A DNA stretch of 64,000 bases from Dyadobacter sp. CY356 (GTDB taxonomy: Bacteria; Bacteroidota; Bacteroidia; Cytophagales; Spirosomataceae), in assembly GCF_021440195.1 (NCBI RefSeq), contig NZ_JAJTSZ010000010.1, positions 62,001 to 126,000 of the forward strand, in the 5' to 3' direction. The notes beneath the pieces were generated by a model, which did not search any database, was not told where the DNA came from, and saw only the letters and a list, made by a program, of their open reading frames with translations. Made by a program: the position numbers and the translations under genes. This document shows positions 7,840-17,900 of this stretch, one piece after another (the first letter of the stretch is position 1; every line of letters starts with the position of its first letter).

Positions 7840-9044
7840 TCCGATTCAGGATCGTATGTTTCTTTCATGAAAAGCAGGCAGATCACGAAGGCTAATGCTG
7901 CAACAGCGCTAAGAAACAAAAAAGCATACCTGAAAGAAAACATATTGGCAATATATCCTCCGGTTACATTACTCAGTGAAGCGCCAAGTCCTATCGCAGT
8001 GATTAATATGCCATTTGCAAGATTAAAATGTCCTGATCCTTTTGTCAGATCGGCGATAATTAGAATGCTTACCACTCCGAAAATGCCTGCCGAAAGACCA
8101 TCAAGTATCTGTACCGAGGTGATAAAATACGGATTTGGACTTAGTGTATAAAGCATTCCGCGCACAGGCAGGGCTGCAAAGCAGATGAGCATAAGCCATT
8201 TTCTTCCGTTTGTCGATTTTCGGCTTGACCACGCTGCGGTAGGAACCATCACCAGCTGTGCAATGACAATACAAGCAGACATATAAACCGAGGCATCTAC
8301 TTTATTTGCAGAAACAATGTATTGCCCGGCAAGTGGCAGCATGGCTGCATTGGCAAAATGATACAATACACAGCAGGTGGTGAAAACCAGGAAAAGCGGA
8401 TTTGATATGATGGCCGAAAGTGAGCCCGAATCCTGTGCTTCGTCCTTTGATGAACTGCCTCTGGAAAGTCTGTAATCAATTTGCTCATTATTAATGAAAC
8501 GAAGAAAAAACACACTGGCAAAAGAAAGTAGAAGCGTGAAAATGAATATCCCCCTAAGCCCCAGATAATAACCGATCAGTCCTGAAATCACGGCTGAGCT
8601 CACATTGCCGCTATGGTTAAACATCTCATTGCGGCCCGTTCGCTGTTCCAGTTTTTTATAACCTACAAGTCCTAGTGTCATTGCGGCAATCGATGGCGCA
8701 ATAAATGTGGCAGCGATACCAACAATAACCTGACTGACTACAACAACAGTGAAGCCGGGTTTTATCAGAATCAGAAGCGTTCCGAAACCTATCAGCAGAC
8801 TGGCAATGGCGACAATTATCTTTTTATTCTTAAAACGGTCAACGAAAGCACCTGCCGGAGTCTGTACGATAACACCTGCAAAGGTTGCAATCGAGGTTAC
8901 AATACCGATATCTTTCAAATTCCAATGCTGGGATGACAGCAGATAAATACCCAGAAAAGGGCCGATACCGTCGCGCACATCGGCGAGTGTGAAATTGATA
9001 AAATCAAGTCCACGAAGCGACCTGGATTTAGCACTTTGTGTCAT
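7836..9044 (-). CDS. Major facilitator superfamily permease
   Basis: A 402-residue, 12-helix permease. The N-terminus (LDFINFTLADVRDGIGPFLG) is a conserved opening of one MFS subgroup, followed by the cytoplasmic loop motif GAFVDRFKNKK between helices 2 and 3. There is a long central loop (SRGSSSKDEAQDSG) between the two six-helix halves. It is an inner-membrane transporter; the substrate is unknown. The ATG overlaps the DUF486 gene stop by 4 bp (ATGA) and its own stop overlaps the PPH1 start, so the three are one translational unit. Its place beside a two-component system suggests induced efflux or uptake. Confidence 0.85.
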   Translation of the reverse strand: MTQSAKSRSLRGLDFINFTLADVRDGIGPFLGIYLLSSQHWNLKDIGIVTSIATFAGVIVQTPAGAFVDRFKNKKIIVAIASLLIGFGTLLILIKPGFTVVVVSQVIVGIAATFIAPSIAAMTLGLVGYKKLEQRTGRNEMFNHSGNVSSAVISGLIGYYLGLRGIFIFTLLLSFASVFFLRFINNEQIDYRLSRGSSSKDEAQDSGSLSAIISNPLFLVFTTCCVLYHFANAAMLPLAGQYIVSANKVDASVYMSACIVIAQLVMVPTAAWSSRKSTNGRKWLMLICFAALPVRGMLYTLSPNPYFITSVQILDGLSAGIFGVVSILIIADLTKGSGHFNLANGILITAIGLGASLSNVTGGYIANMFSFRYAFLFLSAVAALAFVICLLFMKETYDPESE

Positions 9045-9415
9045 GCTTTAAAAATAAAATAGACAGCACCGACCAACAGCACAAACCCGATCAGATGATT
9101 GGTTGTGAACTGTGTATTTTTAAAAACCGTTACTGAAAATATCATAAAAATAATCAAAGTGATCACCTCCTGAATAATTTTGAGCTGCACCAGCGAAAAT
9201 GGTCCTCCCATTTCAGATGAGCCGATACGGTTGGCCGGAACCTGGAAACAATATTCAAAAAATGCCAGTCCCCAACTCAGAAGAATGATCATCCAAAGCG
9301 GTGTGGAAGCATGGTTTCCAGCCTTGCTGAAAAATTTGAGATGGCCATACCAGGCCATAGTCATGAAGGCATTTGAAAGAATCAATAGCCCGATCGTTGA
9401 AAGATATTTGCTCAT
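9041..9415 (-). CDS. DMT-superfamily DUF486 membrane protein
   Basis: A 124-residue protein with four hydrophobic helices. It matches the DUF486 family pattern: an N-terminal MTMAWYGHLKF segment, SWGLAFFEYCFQVPANRIG in the second and third helices, and QLKIIQEVITLIIFMIFS. DUF486 proteins are small drug/metabolite-transporter relatives without assigned substrate and may work as dimers. It starts 64 bp after the PPH2 gene, across a strong terminator (9432-9465), and overlaps the MFS gene by 4 bp. Confidence 0.85.
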   Translation of the reverse strand: MSKYLSTIGLLILSNAFMTMAWYGHLKFFSKAGNHASTPLWMIILLSWGLAFFEYCFQVPANRIGSSEMGGPFSLVQLKIIQEVITLIIFMIFSVTVFKNTQFTTNHLIGFVLLVGAVYFIFKA

Positions 9416-9431
9416 AATGTTCGTGTTTTGA

Positions 9432-9465
9432 AAAAATAAGGCAACAATTATGCCGCCTTATTTTT
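9432..9465. terminator. Intrinsic terminator between PPH2 and the DUF486 operon
   Basis: AAAAATAAGGC (9432-9442) pairs perfectly with GCCTTATTTTT (9455-9465) around a 12-nt loop. On the minus strand the hairpin ends in a T-rich arm. It stops most transcription after PPH2 or acts as an attenuator for the five genes behind it; no promoter box is visible between it and DUF486. Confidence 0.75.
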
Positions 9466-9479
9466 AGCTGATTTGTGGA

Positions 9480-10202
9480 TTATCGCACCAGATATTGCTG
9501 TCCATTGATCGTGATTGTGGAGCAGCGGATCACCTTATAATCTTCCAGCGCAACTTCTCCCTGCTGCTTTGTTTTCTGGCTTCCGGAATAGGCAATGGCT
9601 GTTCCTTTCGTAACCGAATTTTCAATTTGCGAAGTTACATGCGGTGGCAGCCGGAGCACTGTTTTGTTGTCGACAAAAAGTCCGTTTACTCTTCCTTCCC
9701 GGTCTTTTTGTAAGGCTGTTACTTTCCCGTTTCCTGTAATTACGGTTTCCTGAACTGGTGCAGGCAATGCAGCCGGAGGTGTATCCGTTAATGTTTTGCC
9801 TCCGGCAGTCAAATTTACCATTCTGATTTCTTTGGGGCCTAAAGGCGGGTTTTCCAAAACACCTGAAACGGTTACCTGTGAACCTGGTTTTGTTAAGGCA
9901 GAAATCTGCGTTCCCATGTGCGCCGGGAATTTAACCAGCAAACTATCAGTTCCGTTAAGTATGTAAAAACCATCAAAGGTAAAATCGTTGTTTCCCTGCA
10001 ATTTGACAACCTTACCCTGAAAAGTCGTCACGGCACGGAGTCCGGTTTCACCCGGTACAGGTGCGCCATGGACCGGACGTGGCCCTGGACCCGCTGGCCC
10101 TGCCAACACTGGTCCGGCAGATGGGCCGGCAATTTGTGCAAATACGTTTGTGCTGCAAGTCAGGCCTGAGATGAACAATGCAGCTAATGCTAATTTTTTC
10201 AT
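9480..10202 (-). CDS. Secreted protein with two PPH-motif domains (PPH2), unknown function
   Basis: A 240-residue protein with a Sec signal peptide ending near VFAQ (residue 23) and a Gly/Pro-rich linker (about 24-52, with GPAGPGPRP). Two related units follow: about 58-115 with LLVKFPAHMGTQISAL and a VTVSG strand, and about 150-207 with VLRLPPHVTSQIENS and AIAYSG. The fourfold pattern shared with PPH1 (strand, [F/L]P[P/A]H, helix, G-x-x-strand-G) points to one gene family duplicated inside and between proteins. It is probably periplasmic; no lipobox or sorting tail is seen. It is first in the minus-strand cluster, with a promoter box at 10243-10250. Confidence 0.7.
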   Translation of the reverse strand: MKKLALAALFISGLTCSTNVFAQIAGPSAGPVLAGPAGPGPRPVHGAPVPGETGLRAVTTFQGKVVKLQGNNDFTFDGFYILNGTDSLLVKFPAHMGTQISALTKPGSQVTVSGVLENPPLGPKEIRMVNLTAGGKTLTDTPPAALPAPVQETVITGNGKVTALQKDREGRVNGLFVDNKTVLRLPPHVTSQIENSVTKGTAIAYSGSQKTKQQGEVALEDYKVIRCSTITINGQQYLVR

Positions 10203-10242
10203 GATTTTTTTTGTTGAAATGATTCTTGTTTTATTTTCGAAT

Positions 10243-10250
10243 CAAAAGTA
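10243..10250 (-). promoter_or_regulatory. -7 box for the PPH2 cluster
   Basis: On the minus strand TACTTTTG fits TAnnTTTG and would place transcription start near 10237, about 35 nt before the PPH2 ATG. No clear -33 element is visible, which would fit an activated promoter. Confidence 0.4.
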
Positions 10251-10420
10251 GGAATGGGTGATAAGGCTGATATGAGCATCAGATTAATTTTTATTCATAT
10301 GAAAAGCATAATTCATTTTGAACAATTCCTGACCGGCGCCCAATATGATTTTTTAAATAAAAAACCAAAATATTGCAAGAGGTTGAGGCTTGAACTTAAC
10401 TTTTGTTTTGATGAAATTTT

Positions 10421-10428
10421 TAACTTTG
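10421..10428 (+). promoter_or_regulatory. -7 box of the hybrid sensor gene
   Basis: TAACTTTG matches TAnnTTTG, with TTTG at 10402-10405 as a closely spaced possible -33 element (15 bp). A start near 10434 argues against the upstream TTG (10390) as initiation codon and for the ATG at 10459. Confidence 0.4.
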
Positions 10429-10458
10429 AACATGGATTATAAAGAAAGAGGGAAGGAT

Positions 10459-13400
10459 ATGAATGGAAGGATTGTTAATCTTTATGTAAGAAGTATTATT
10501 TGGCTGGCTGTTTCCTGCATATTTTCAACTGCTTCTTTGGCGGCTGAAAGTGGGCGTGTATTGAGGTATTCAATGAAAGAGGGTTTGTCTTTTGGGATAG
10601 TCAACAGCATTGTGCAGGATGATAAGGGCCTTATGTGGTTTGGAACCGGCGACGGGCTCAACCGGTTCGACGGTTCATCATTTAAAGTATTCAGAAACAA
10701 CCCGGACAACAAGCAAAGCTTGTCGGGTAACTACATTAAATCCGTTTTTAAGGATAAGGAAGGCACAATCTGGACTACATCCAGAAACGGGCTAAACGAG
10801 TTTGTTTCGGATAAGGGGATATTCAGACGGTATGTGCCAAAGCCCCGCCAAAATGAAGGAGGAAGTGATGTCAGCGATATTTCTCAGGCAAGCGGCGGTA
10901 ATCTGTGGGTCTCGCTGAATGGAATGGGTTTTTCTCTATTCGAAAAAAAGACCAGGCGTTTCACTTATTTTAACCAGAAAACGCTGCCGGAACTTGGTAC
11001 CAATTCTATATTAAATGCTTTTGAAGATTCGCATGGTCTGCTGTGGCTGGGAACCCGGGAGTCGGGGATTGAGGTCTTTAAAATCGCTGAGAAAAATAAA
11101 CTCGTCAAAGCCAGACTGAATCTTCAGAATATTCCTCAGACGCGGATTCACAGCATTTATGAAGACCACCTGGGCAACATCTGGATTGCTTCCTCAAAGG
11201 GTCTTATACTCTTCAAACGCGATCAGTCCAGATTCTATGTTCTGCATTTGCCTGCCAATGTCAAGAGTGATATTTATTTATCACTGCTTGAAAATAACCA
11301 CGGGCAGCTGCTGATCGGTGTTCAGGAAGCCGGGCTTTATAGTCTGGATCTGGCTCAGTTAAATAACGTTGAGCCGGAAAAATTTTCCTTTGAAAGCGTT
11401 AATGATTCGCATAATGAAGGTATTACAAGAAGATCGGTTCAGTCCATTTATATGGATAAAGACAAAAATATTTGGTTTGGGACCTATGGCGAAGGTGTAT
11501 ACCTGATCAGCAGCATCCCGGAAAAATTCAGAAATTTTGAAAAGAAATTGCAGGATTCGCGCGCGGAAAGCTACCTGCGTTACTATGGAATGTGCGTTGA
11601 TTCCAAGGGGAACATGTGGCTGGGAACCGATGGGGACGGAATTTACAAAACCAGTAGTGCGGGTGAGGTTATCAAACATTATTCAGCTGGCTCCGGCGCT
11701 GGAAGTCTTAGTGATGGTGCCGTAATTGCAGCCTTCGCGGGCCGCGATGGGTATCTTTGGTTTGGGACCTATTCAAAAGGCCTCTTTTTATACAATCCTG
11801 CCACAGATTCTTTCAGACAATATGCCAATGTTGCCGGAGATCCTTCAAGTCTTTCAAAAAATGATGTCAGGGTGATTTTTGAAGACAAAAAGGGCAGGGT
11901 TTGGGTAGGGACGAATGGGGGAGGCCTCGGCCTTTTGAACAGAGCTACCGGGAAATTTACTCATTTTAAAACCACAAACAGTACGATCAATTCCAATGAT
12001 GTGCGTGCTATTGCAGAGGATCAAAAAGGGAATCTGTGGATTGGTACCTATGGAGGCGGACTTAATTATCTGGATGTAAATACGATGATTTTTAAATCCT
12101 TTTTCAGCGATCCTGCCAGGAGCCCTTATCTGTCGAACCATATTGTTTTATCACTGTATTTTGACAAAAACGAAAGACTCTGGGTGGGATCGGATGGGAA
12201 CGGCCTTTTGATTTTAAACACAAAAACCAAAAAAACTAAACACTACACAGAAAAAAACGGCCTGGCCAATGGTGTCATTTACGCAATTCTGGCTGAAAGT
12301 GATGATAAAGTCTGGTTTAGTACAAACAAGGGCATTTCACGTATTGATCTGAGTACCAACAGAATTGCTCATTATGATCAGAGTTATGGCTTGCAGGGTG
12401 GACAGTTCAATCCCAATGCTGCGCTTTATAACAAAGCCGAAAAATCTATGGTTTTTGGCGGAACCGAAGGGTGGAATCTTTTCTATCCTGAGGCCGTGAA
12501 ACCATCCTCCTACAAGCCACAAGTGATGATAACAGGTTTGCAATTGTTTGGTCAGCAGGTAGAAGTAGGAGAGAGAAAAGACGGAAAGGTCATTTTGAGC
12601 CAGGGGATTGGAAACCAAAAGGAGATTGTATTGCAACCAAACCAGTCTGTTTTTTCGATACAGTATACCGCGCTGAATTATGCCTATCCGGACCGAAACA
12701 ACTTCGCATATATGCTTGAAGGGCTTGATAAGGATTGGAACTACGTACAGAATGACCGCTCGGCAACCTATCGTTATCTGCCTGCCGGCGACTACATTTT
12801 CAGGGTGAAATCTACCAATCAGGATGGTGTTTGGTTTGATAATGCTGCAACGCTCAAAGTAAGCATATTACCTCCCTGGTATCGGACCTGGTGGGCTTAT
12901 TTGTTATACGTAGTCATTTTTGTAACTATAATCTATTATTACCAACAGTACCGCATCCGGCAGACTGAACTAAGATATGAAGTTCAGATGGCACATTTTG
13001 AAACAAGAAAGGAAAAGGAATTAAATGAAAAGAAACTGGCCTTTTTTACCCATATCTCCCATGAATTCAGAACACCGCTTACGCTGATAATCAATCCGGT
13101 AAAAGAATTGTTAACAAAGGCCGATCAAAGAAATACTGATAATCAAAGCCTGAATATTGTTTACCGCAATGCCAAACGCTTGCTGAGTCTGGTGGATCAG
13201 CTGCTGCTTTTCAGGAAAGCTGATCTGAAAGCCGACAAACTAAAACCAGCGCAGCACAATATTGTAAAACTGGCGTTGGAAGTCTTTCATTGTTTTACCC
13301 ATCAGGCCGAACAAAAAAATATAACCTATCAGTTCGAAAGTGAAAACCAGGATCTGGAAATTACAGCAGACCGTGAAAAAATCGAAATTGCTCTTTTCAA

Positions 13401-14664
13401 TCTGGTATCTAACGCGATCAAGTACACACCAAAAAACGGCGTAGTAAATCTGCAAATTTCTGATCTTGGTGACAAAGTTCAGATTCTGGTGCGTGATTCC
13501 GGGTCAGGAATTGCAAGCGAGGCAGGCGATAGCATCTACACAGTCTTCAACCAGTTTCAGGACAGCAGATTTCCATCCAAAGGCGGTTTTGGTATCGGGC
13601 TTTATCTGACCAAAACATTTGTAGAAAGTCATTTTGGTGAAATATCCTACGAGTCGGTCTTGGGAAAGGGAACTTCATTTAAAGTATTACTTTGGAAAAA
13701 ACATCCTGAACTGATCGCCGAAAATGTAGTAAACCAAATCACGGAGGGCGATTCTGTTCTGCTGGGCGAATTGTCAGAAGACGATATCCTGCTAGCTTCG
13801 TCTTCTATTTCCAAACATCAGATGGTGGTTGATGAGCTGAGTTCCGATATTAAATCCATGCTTATTGTGGAAGATGATGAAGATATCAGACAATATATCG
13901 GGCAGGCGTTTGCCAGTAAGTTCAAACTTCTTCAGGCAGATAATGCAGAAGAGGGGCTTGTGCTGGTTCGCAAACATTTGCCGGATATGATCATCAGCGA
14001 TGTGATGATGAGCGGTATGAGCGGGATTGAAATGTGCAGCCAGATCAAAGCTGATATGACATTGAGCCACATCCCGGTCATTTTGTTGACAGCGAGTACC
14101 TCTCAGGAAACAAGATTGAAAGGTATTGAAGGTGGAGCAGACGATTATATCAGCAAGCCTTTTGACAAGGCCATGCTCATGGCGCGTGTGGATGCAATCC
14201 TGAAAAGCCGGAATGATCTGCAAAAGTACTTTTACAATGAAATCACCCTTCAGGCCAATGATTTTAAGATATCCGCTGAATACAAAGAATTTTTAAAAGA
14301 ATGTATCCGGGTGGTCGAAAGCCATCTGACTGATACGGGTTTTTCTATAAAAGTCCTGGCTGCCGAAATAGGTATGAGCCAGTCAACCCTGTATAACCGG
14401 ATCAAGTCAATTTCGGGGCAGTCGACCAACAGTTTTATTCGATTTATCAGGCTTAGAAGAGCGGCACAAATACTGATTACAACGGACATTACAATTTCAG
14501 AAGTTGCCTATCAGGTTGGGATTAACGATATCAAATATTTCCGGGAGCAATTTCACAAATTGTTTGGTATGAAACCTTCTGAATATGTGAAGAAATTTAG
14601 AAATCCGTTCCATGAAAACTTCCAGGTAAACAGAGGGGTTTTTCAAAATAAATTGGATAATTGA
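10459..14664 (+). CDS. Hybrid two-component system sensor/regulator (HTCS)
   Basis: A one-protein signalling system of about 1401 residues. Order: signal peptide (1-30); two-bladed periplasmic propeller with many Reg_prop repeats of the IWIGTYGGGLNYL / MWFGTGDGLNRF type (about 40-720); Y_Y_Y domain (about 735-800, FSIQYTALNYAYPDRNN); TM (WWAYLLYVVIFVTIIYYYQQ); HisKA with HISHEFRTPLTLI (about 870); HATPase with NLVSNAIKYTP, DSGSGI and GFGIGLYLT; receiver with SDVMMSG Asp about 1181; AraC-type HTH (about 1280-1390). Such proteins bind an oligosaccharide in the periplasm and activate nearby sus-type genes. The open frame reaches a TTG at 10390 and an ATG at 10432; ATG 10459 is chosen because GGGAAGGAT precedes it and the signal peptide starts there. 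The SusCD pair follows directly. Confidence 0.93.
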   Translation: MNGRIVNLYVRSIIWLAVSCIFSTASLAAESGRVLRYSMKEGLSFGIVNSIVQDDKGLMWFGTGDGLNRFDGSSFKVFRNNPDNKQSLSGNYIKSVFKDKEGTIWTTSRNGLNEFVSDKGIFRRYVPKPRQNEGGSDVSDISQASGGNLWVSLNGMGFSLFEKKTRRFTYFNQKTLPELGTNSILNAFEDSHGLLWLGTRESGIEVFKIAEKNKLVKARLNLQNIPQTRIHSIYEDHLGNIWIASSKGLILFKRDQSRFYVLHLPANVKSDIYLSLLENNHGQLLIGVQEAGLYSLDLAQLNNVEPEKFSFESVNDSHNEGITRRSVQSIYMDKDKNIWFGTYGEGVYLISSIPEKFRNFEKKLQDSRAESYLRYYGMCVDSKGNMWLGTDGDGIYKTSSAGEVIKHYSAGSGAGSLSDGAVIAAFAGRDGYLWFGTYSKGLFLYNPATDSFRQYANVAGDPSSLSKNDVRVIFEDKKGRVWVGTNGGGLGLLNRATGKFTHFKTTNSTINSNDVRAIAEDQKGNLWIGTYGGGLNYLDVNTMIFKSFFSDPARSPYLSNHIVLSLYFDKNERLWVGSDGNGLLILNTKTKKTKHYTEKNGLANGVIYAILAESDDKVWFSTNKGISRIDLSTNRIAHYDQSYGLQGGQFNPNAALYNKAEKSMVFGGTEGWNLFYPEAVKPSSYKPQVMITGLQLFGQQVEVGERKDGKVILSQGIGNQKEIVLQPNQSVFSIQYTALNYAYPDRNNFAYMLEGLDKDWNYVQNDRSATYRYLPAGDYIFRVKSTNQDGVWFDNAATLKVSILPPWYRTWWAYLLYVVIFVTIIYYYQQYRIRQTELRYEVQMAHFETRKEKELNEKKLAFFTHISHEFRTPLTLIINPVKELLTKADQRNTDNQSLNIVYRNAKRLLSLVDQLLLFRKADLKADKLKPAQHNIVKLALEVFHCFTHQAEQKNITYQFESENQDLEITADREKIEIALFNLVSNAIKYTPKNGVVNLQISDLGDKVQILVRDSGSGIASEAGDSIYTVFNQFQDSRFPSKGGFGIGLYLTKTFVESHFGEISYESVLGKGTSFKVLLWKKHPELIAENVVNQITEGDSVLLGELSEDDILLASSSISKHQMVVDELSSDIKSMLIVEDDEDIRQYIGQAFASKFKLLQADNAEEGLVLVRKHLPDMIISDVMMSGMSGIEMCSQIKADMTLSHIPVILLTASTSQETRLKGIEGGADDYISKPFDKAMLMARVDAILKSRNDLQKYFYNEITLQANDFKISAEYKEFLKECIRVVESHLTDTGFSIKVLAAEIGMSQSTLYNRIKSISGQSTNSFIRFIRLRRAAQILITTDITISEVAYQVGINDIKYFREQFHKLFGMKPSEYVKKFRNPFHENFQVNRGVFQNKLDN

Positions 14665-14695
14665 TCGATTAAATTAAAAATATCAAGTTCTAAAT

Positions 14696-14725
14696 GGCCG
14701 ATTTTCTCCGAATCGGCCTTTTTTT
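14696..14725 (+). terminator. Intrinsic terminator after the hybrid sensor
   Basis: GGCCGATT (14696-14703) pairs with AATCGGCC (14711-14718) over a 7-nt loop and runs into a T tract. It separates the regulator from susC. Confidence 0.85.
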
Positions 14726-14784
14726 GTTTAAATACCCCCTTCTTAATGTGAGAATGACCCCCGCCTGTAAAATACAAATAATCA

Positions 14785-14792
14785 TACTTTTG
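14785..14792 (+). promoter_or_regulatory. -7 box upstream of susC
   Basis: TACTTTTG fits TAnnTTTG and would give a leader of about 150 nt before susC. There is no good -33 match, as expected for an HTCS-activated promoter. Confidence 0.35.
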
Positions 14793-14947
14793 ATTGATCA
14801 GTTTATAAAATCAGCAGGGGTTATGTTATGATGTTATTATTCCAAGATGAGCCTGTTTTAAGGTTTTCAAAAGTTTTGAGATTATCTAAGTTTCATTTCT
14901 TAACCAGGTCTGGCAGCCAATTATCCTAATTATTCAATTATTTATCT

Positions 14948-17900
14948 ATGAAGAAATCTTTTCAAAAAAGCGTAGTGTTTTCTGGTTTTCCGTTGCGGAA
15001 CACAGGTAAAATACTAAGGCAGTTTCAGCTCTGTGCGCTGCTGCTTATGATGTCACTTTACAGTTTTGCCCAGACCAGCTTTGTTGTCAAAGGGGTGGTA
15101 ACTTCTGAAAACGGCGAAGCGCTGCCTGGCGCGAGTGTGATTCTAAAAGGTACTTCCACAGGGACAACGACCGACATAGACGGGAAATTTACGCTGAATA
15201 TCACAGATGGAAACAGTACGCTCGTATTTACTTACATCGGTTATATCAACCAGGAAATTGCCGTTGCAAACCGAAGCCAGATTGATGTAAAGTTGTTGAA
15301 CAATGATAAAACGCTGGACGAAATTGTGGTTGTAGGGTATGGTACCCAGAAGAAAGCCACACTGACAGGCTCAGTTTCCGAGGTGAAAGGTGCGGATATT
15401 GTTAAAAGTCCGCAGCCCAATCTTTCCAATTCCCTTGCAGGCCGTTTTTCCGGATTTGTAGCCAATAACCGTGGTGGAGAGCCGGGGTATGATGGTTCGA
15501 GTTACACCATACGTGGTTTTGCCTCTACCGGAAATAATGACGTTCTGATCGTTGTGGATGGTATTCCCGGCCAGGTTGGGGGTTTGGATCGTCTTGATCC
15601 TAATGATATTGAAAGCGTTTCGATCCTGAAAGACGCTTCGGCCGCAGTGTATGGTAGCCGGGCTGCCAACGGGGTTATTCTGGTAACAACCAAAAGAGGG
15701 ACCACCGGAAAGCCTCAGATATCTTACAGCTTTAATCAGGGTTTTTCTTCTCCTACCAGATTGCCGAAACTGGCTGATGCGCCAACTTATGCGACAATTT
15801 TGAATGAAATTGATTACTATAATAACCCTTCGGGCGGTATGAACCAGTTTTATACACAGGAGGAAATTGAGAAATTCAGAAACGGGTCAGATCCTTTGAA
15901 ATATCCGAATACGAACTGGCAAAAAGAAACTTTGAAAAGTTTTGCGCTCCAAAATAAGCACAACCTGGCTATCAACGGAGGTACGGATAATGTTAAATAT
16001 TACGTTTCGCTTGGGACTATTTACCAGGACGGTCTTTACAAAAACGGAGCTACAAAATACAAACAATACAATTTCAGGTCGAATGTTGATGCCAATATTA
16101 CCAAAGATTTTCAGGTAACTCTATCGCTTTCAGGTCGTCAGGAAAACCGCGAATTTCCGGTTTCATCCGCAGGAAATACCTTCCGTTCTATCTACCGGGC
16201 ATATCCGACAGTGATTGCACGTTATCCAAACGGATTTTACTCGACTGGTGTGGAAAACAGCAACCCGGTTGTTTTGGGAACAGACATGGGCGGTACGACA
16301 AGCAATCCGACTTCGGTGTTTAACGGGATTGTGCGCGCCAGTTATAACCTGCCATTTGTGAAAGGACTTTCTGTTGATGGATTTTATTCGGTTGACAAGT
16401 CGTTTAATTTTTCTAAAACTTTCAGCGTTCCTTACACGCTCTATAATTATGATCAGGCAACAGATGCTTACACTTCTGTGGTAACAGGCGGGTCTGCGGG
16501 CGCGGCTTCATTGTCGCAATCACAGCTGAATATCACCAATATTACCCAAAACATCAGAGCGAGTTTTGTTCGCCAGTTTGGTAAACATAATGTAAATGCC
16601 TTTGTAGCTTACGAACAAAACAAACGTAATGAGATTTCTTTTGGCGCTTCAAGGATTAATTTCCCGACTGTTTCAACGCCGGAACTTTCTCAGGGAGGTG
16701 CTGCGGCCACAGACAAAAATAATTCAGGAAGCAGCTTTAATTTCACGCGTAAAAGTGTAATTGGACGGATTGCTTATAATTTCAGTGAAAAATATCTTGC
16801 AGAAGTGCAGGCTCGGATGGATGGTTCTTCTGTTTTTCCAAAAGGAAATCAGTATGGTTTCTTCCCTTCTGTTTCAGCCGGTTACCGGATTTCAGAGGAA
16901 GACTGGTTTAAAAACAGCGTTTCATTTATCAACGACCTGAAATTAAGAGCATCCTACGGTTCTTTGGGAAATGACAATGTTGGGCAGTTTCAATACTATA
17001 ACAACTACTCCTTTAACAATCAGTACGTAACCGGTGCCAATGTGATCACGCCGGGTATCGACCTGACTAAACTGGCTAACCCTGATATCACCTGGGAAGT
17101 TGCCAAAAAGATGGATCTTGGTATCAACGCGGTTTTCCTGAAACATTTCAATCTGGAATTTATCTATTTCCAACAAAAACGTTCGGATATTTTGGCTTCC
17201 AGAAATGCCTCGATTCCTAATACTTCGGGTATCGTAAATCCTTTTAAAACTGATTCTAATACGCCATTGGTACCAGACCAGAACATTGGAAAAGTGAACA
17301 GTTCTGGTGTTGAGGCTACCCTGGGTTATAACCATTCAGGAACATTCCGGTACAGCATTTCGGGAAATGTGACTTATGCAAAGAGTAAAATTGTTTTTAT
17401 TGATGAAGCTCCCGGTGCATTGGAATATCAACGCCAGACCGGTGGGCCGCTTTATACCAATTTACTTTATAACGCAACCGGCATTTTCCGTACACAGGCA
17501 GAACTGGATGCAACACCGCATCTTCAGGGCGCTCAGCTTGGTGATTTGATTCTGGAAGATTACAACAAAGACGGTAAGATCACCGCAGATGATCAAACCA
17601 GAACACCTTATGGAAACGTTCCTCTTTTGACTTACGGAGTCGTTTTTAACGGAGGTTACAAAGCTTTTGATGCGTCCATCGTGTTTGCAGGACAGGGCAT
17701 GGTGAGCCAGTATGTGCTTCCAGAGTCGGGTCAGGTTGGTAATTTTTACAGCAGCTGGGCAGATAACCGTTGGAGTCCAACCAATCAGGACGGTTCTTTT
17801 CCAAGAGTCGACACACGATCGTCTTCCTCCATTAACGGTGGACTTTACAACAATACTTTCTGGCTTCAGAATGCATCTTTCATTCGTTTGAAAAATATCG

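Noticed and set aside
10390..10458. Upstream extension of the hybrid sensor to TTG 10390 or ATG 10432
   Set aside because: It would place the -7 box inside the gene and put extra residues in front of a good signal peptide.
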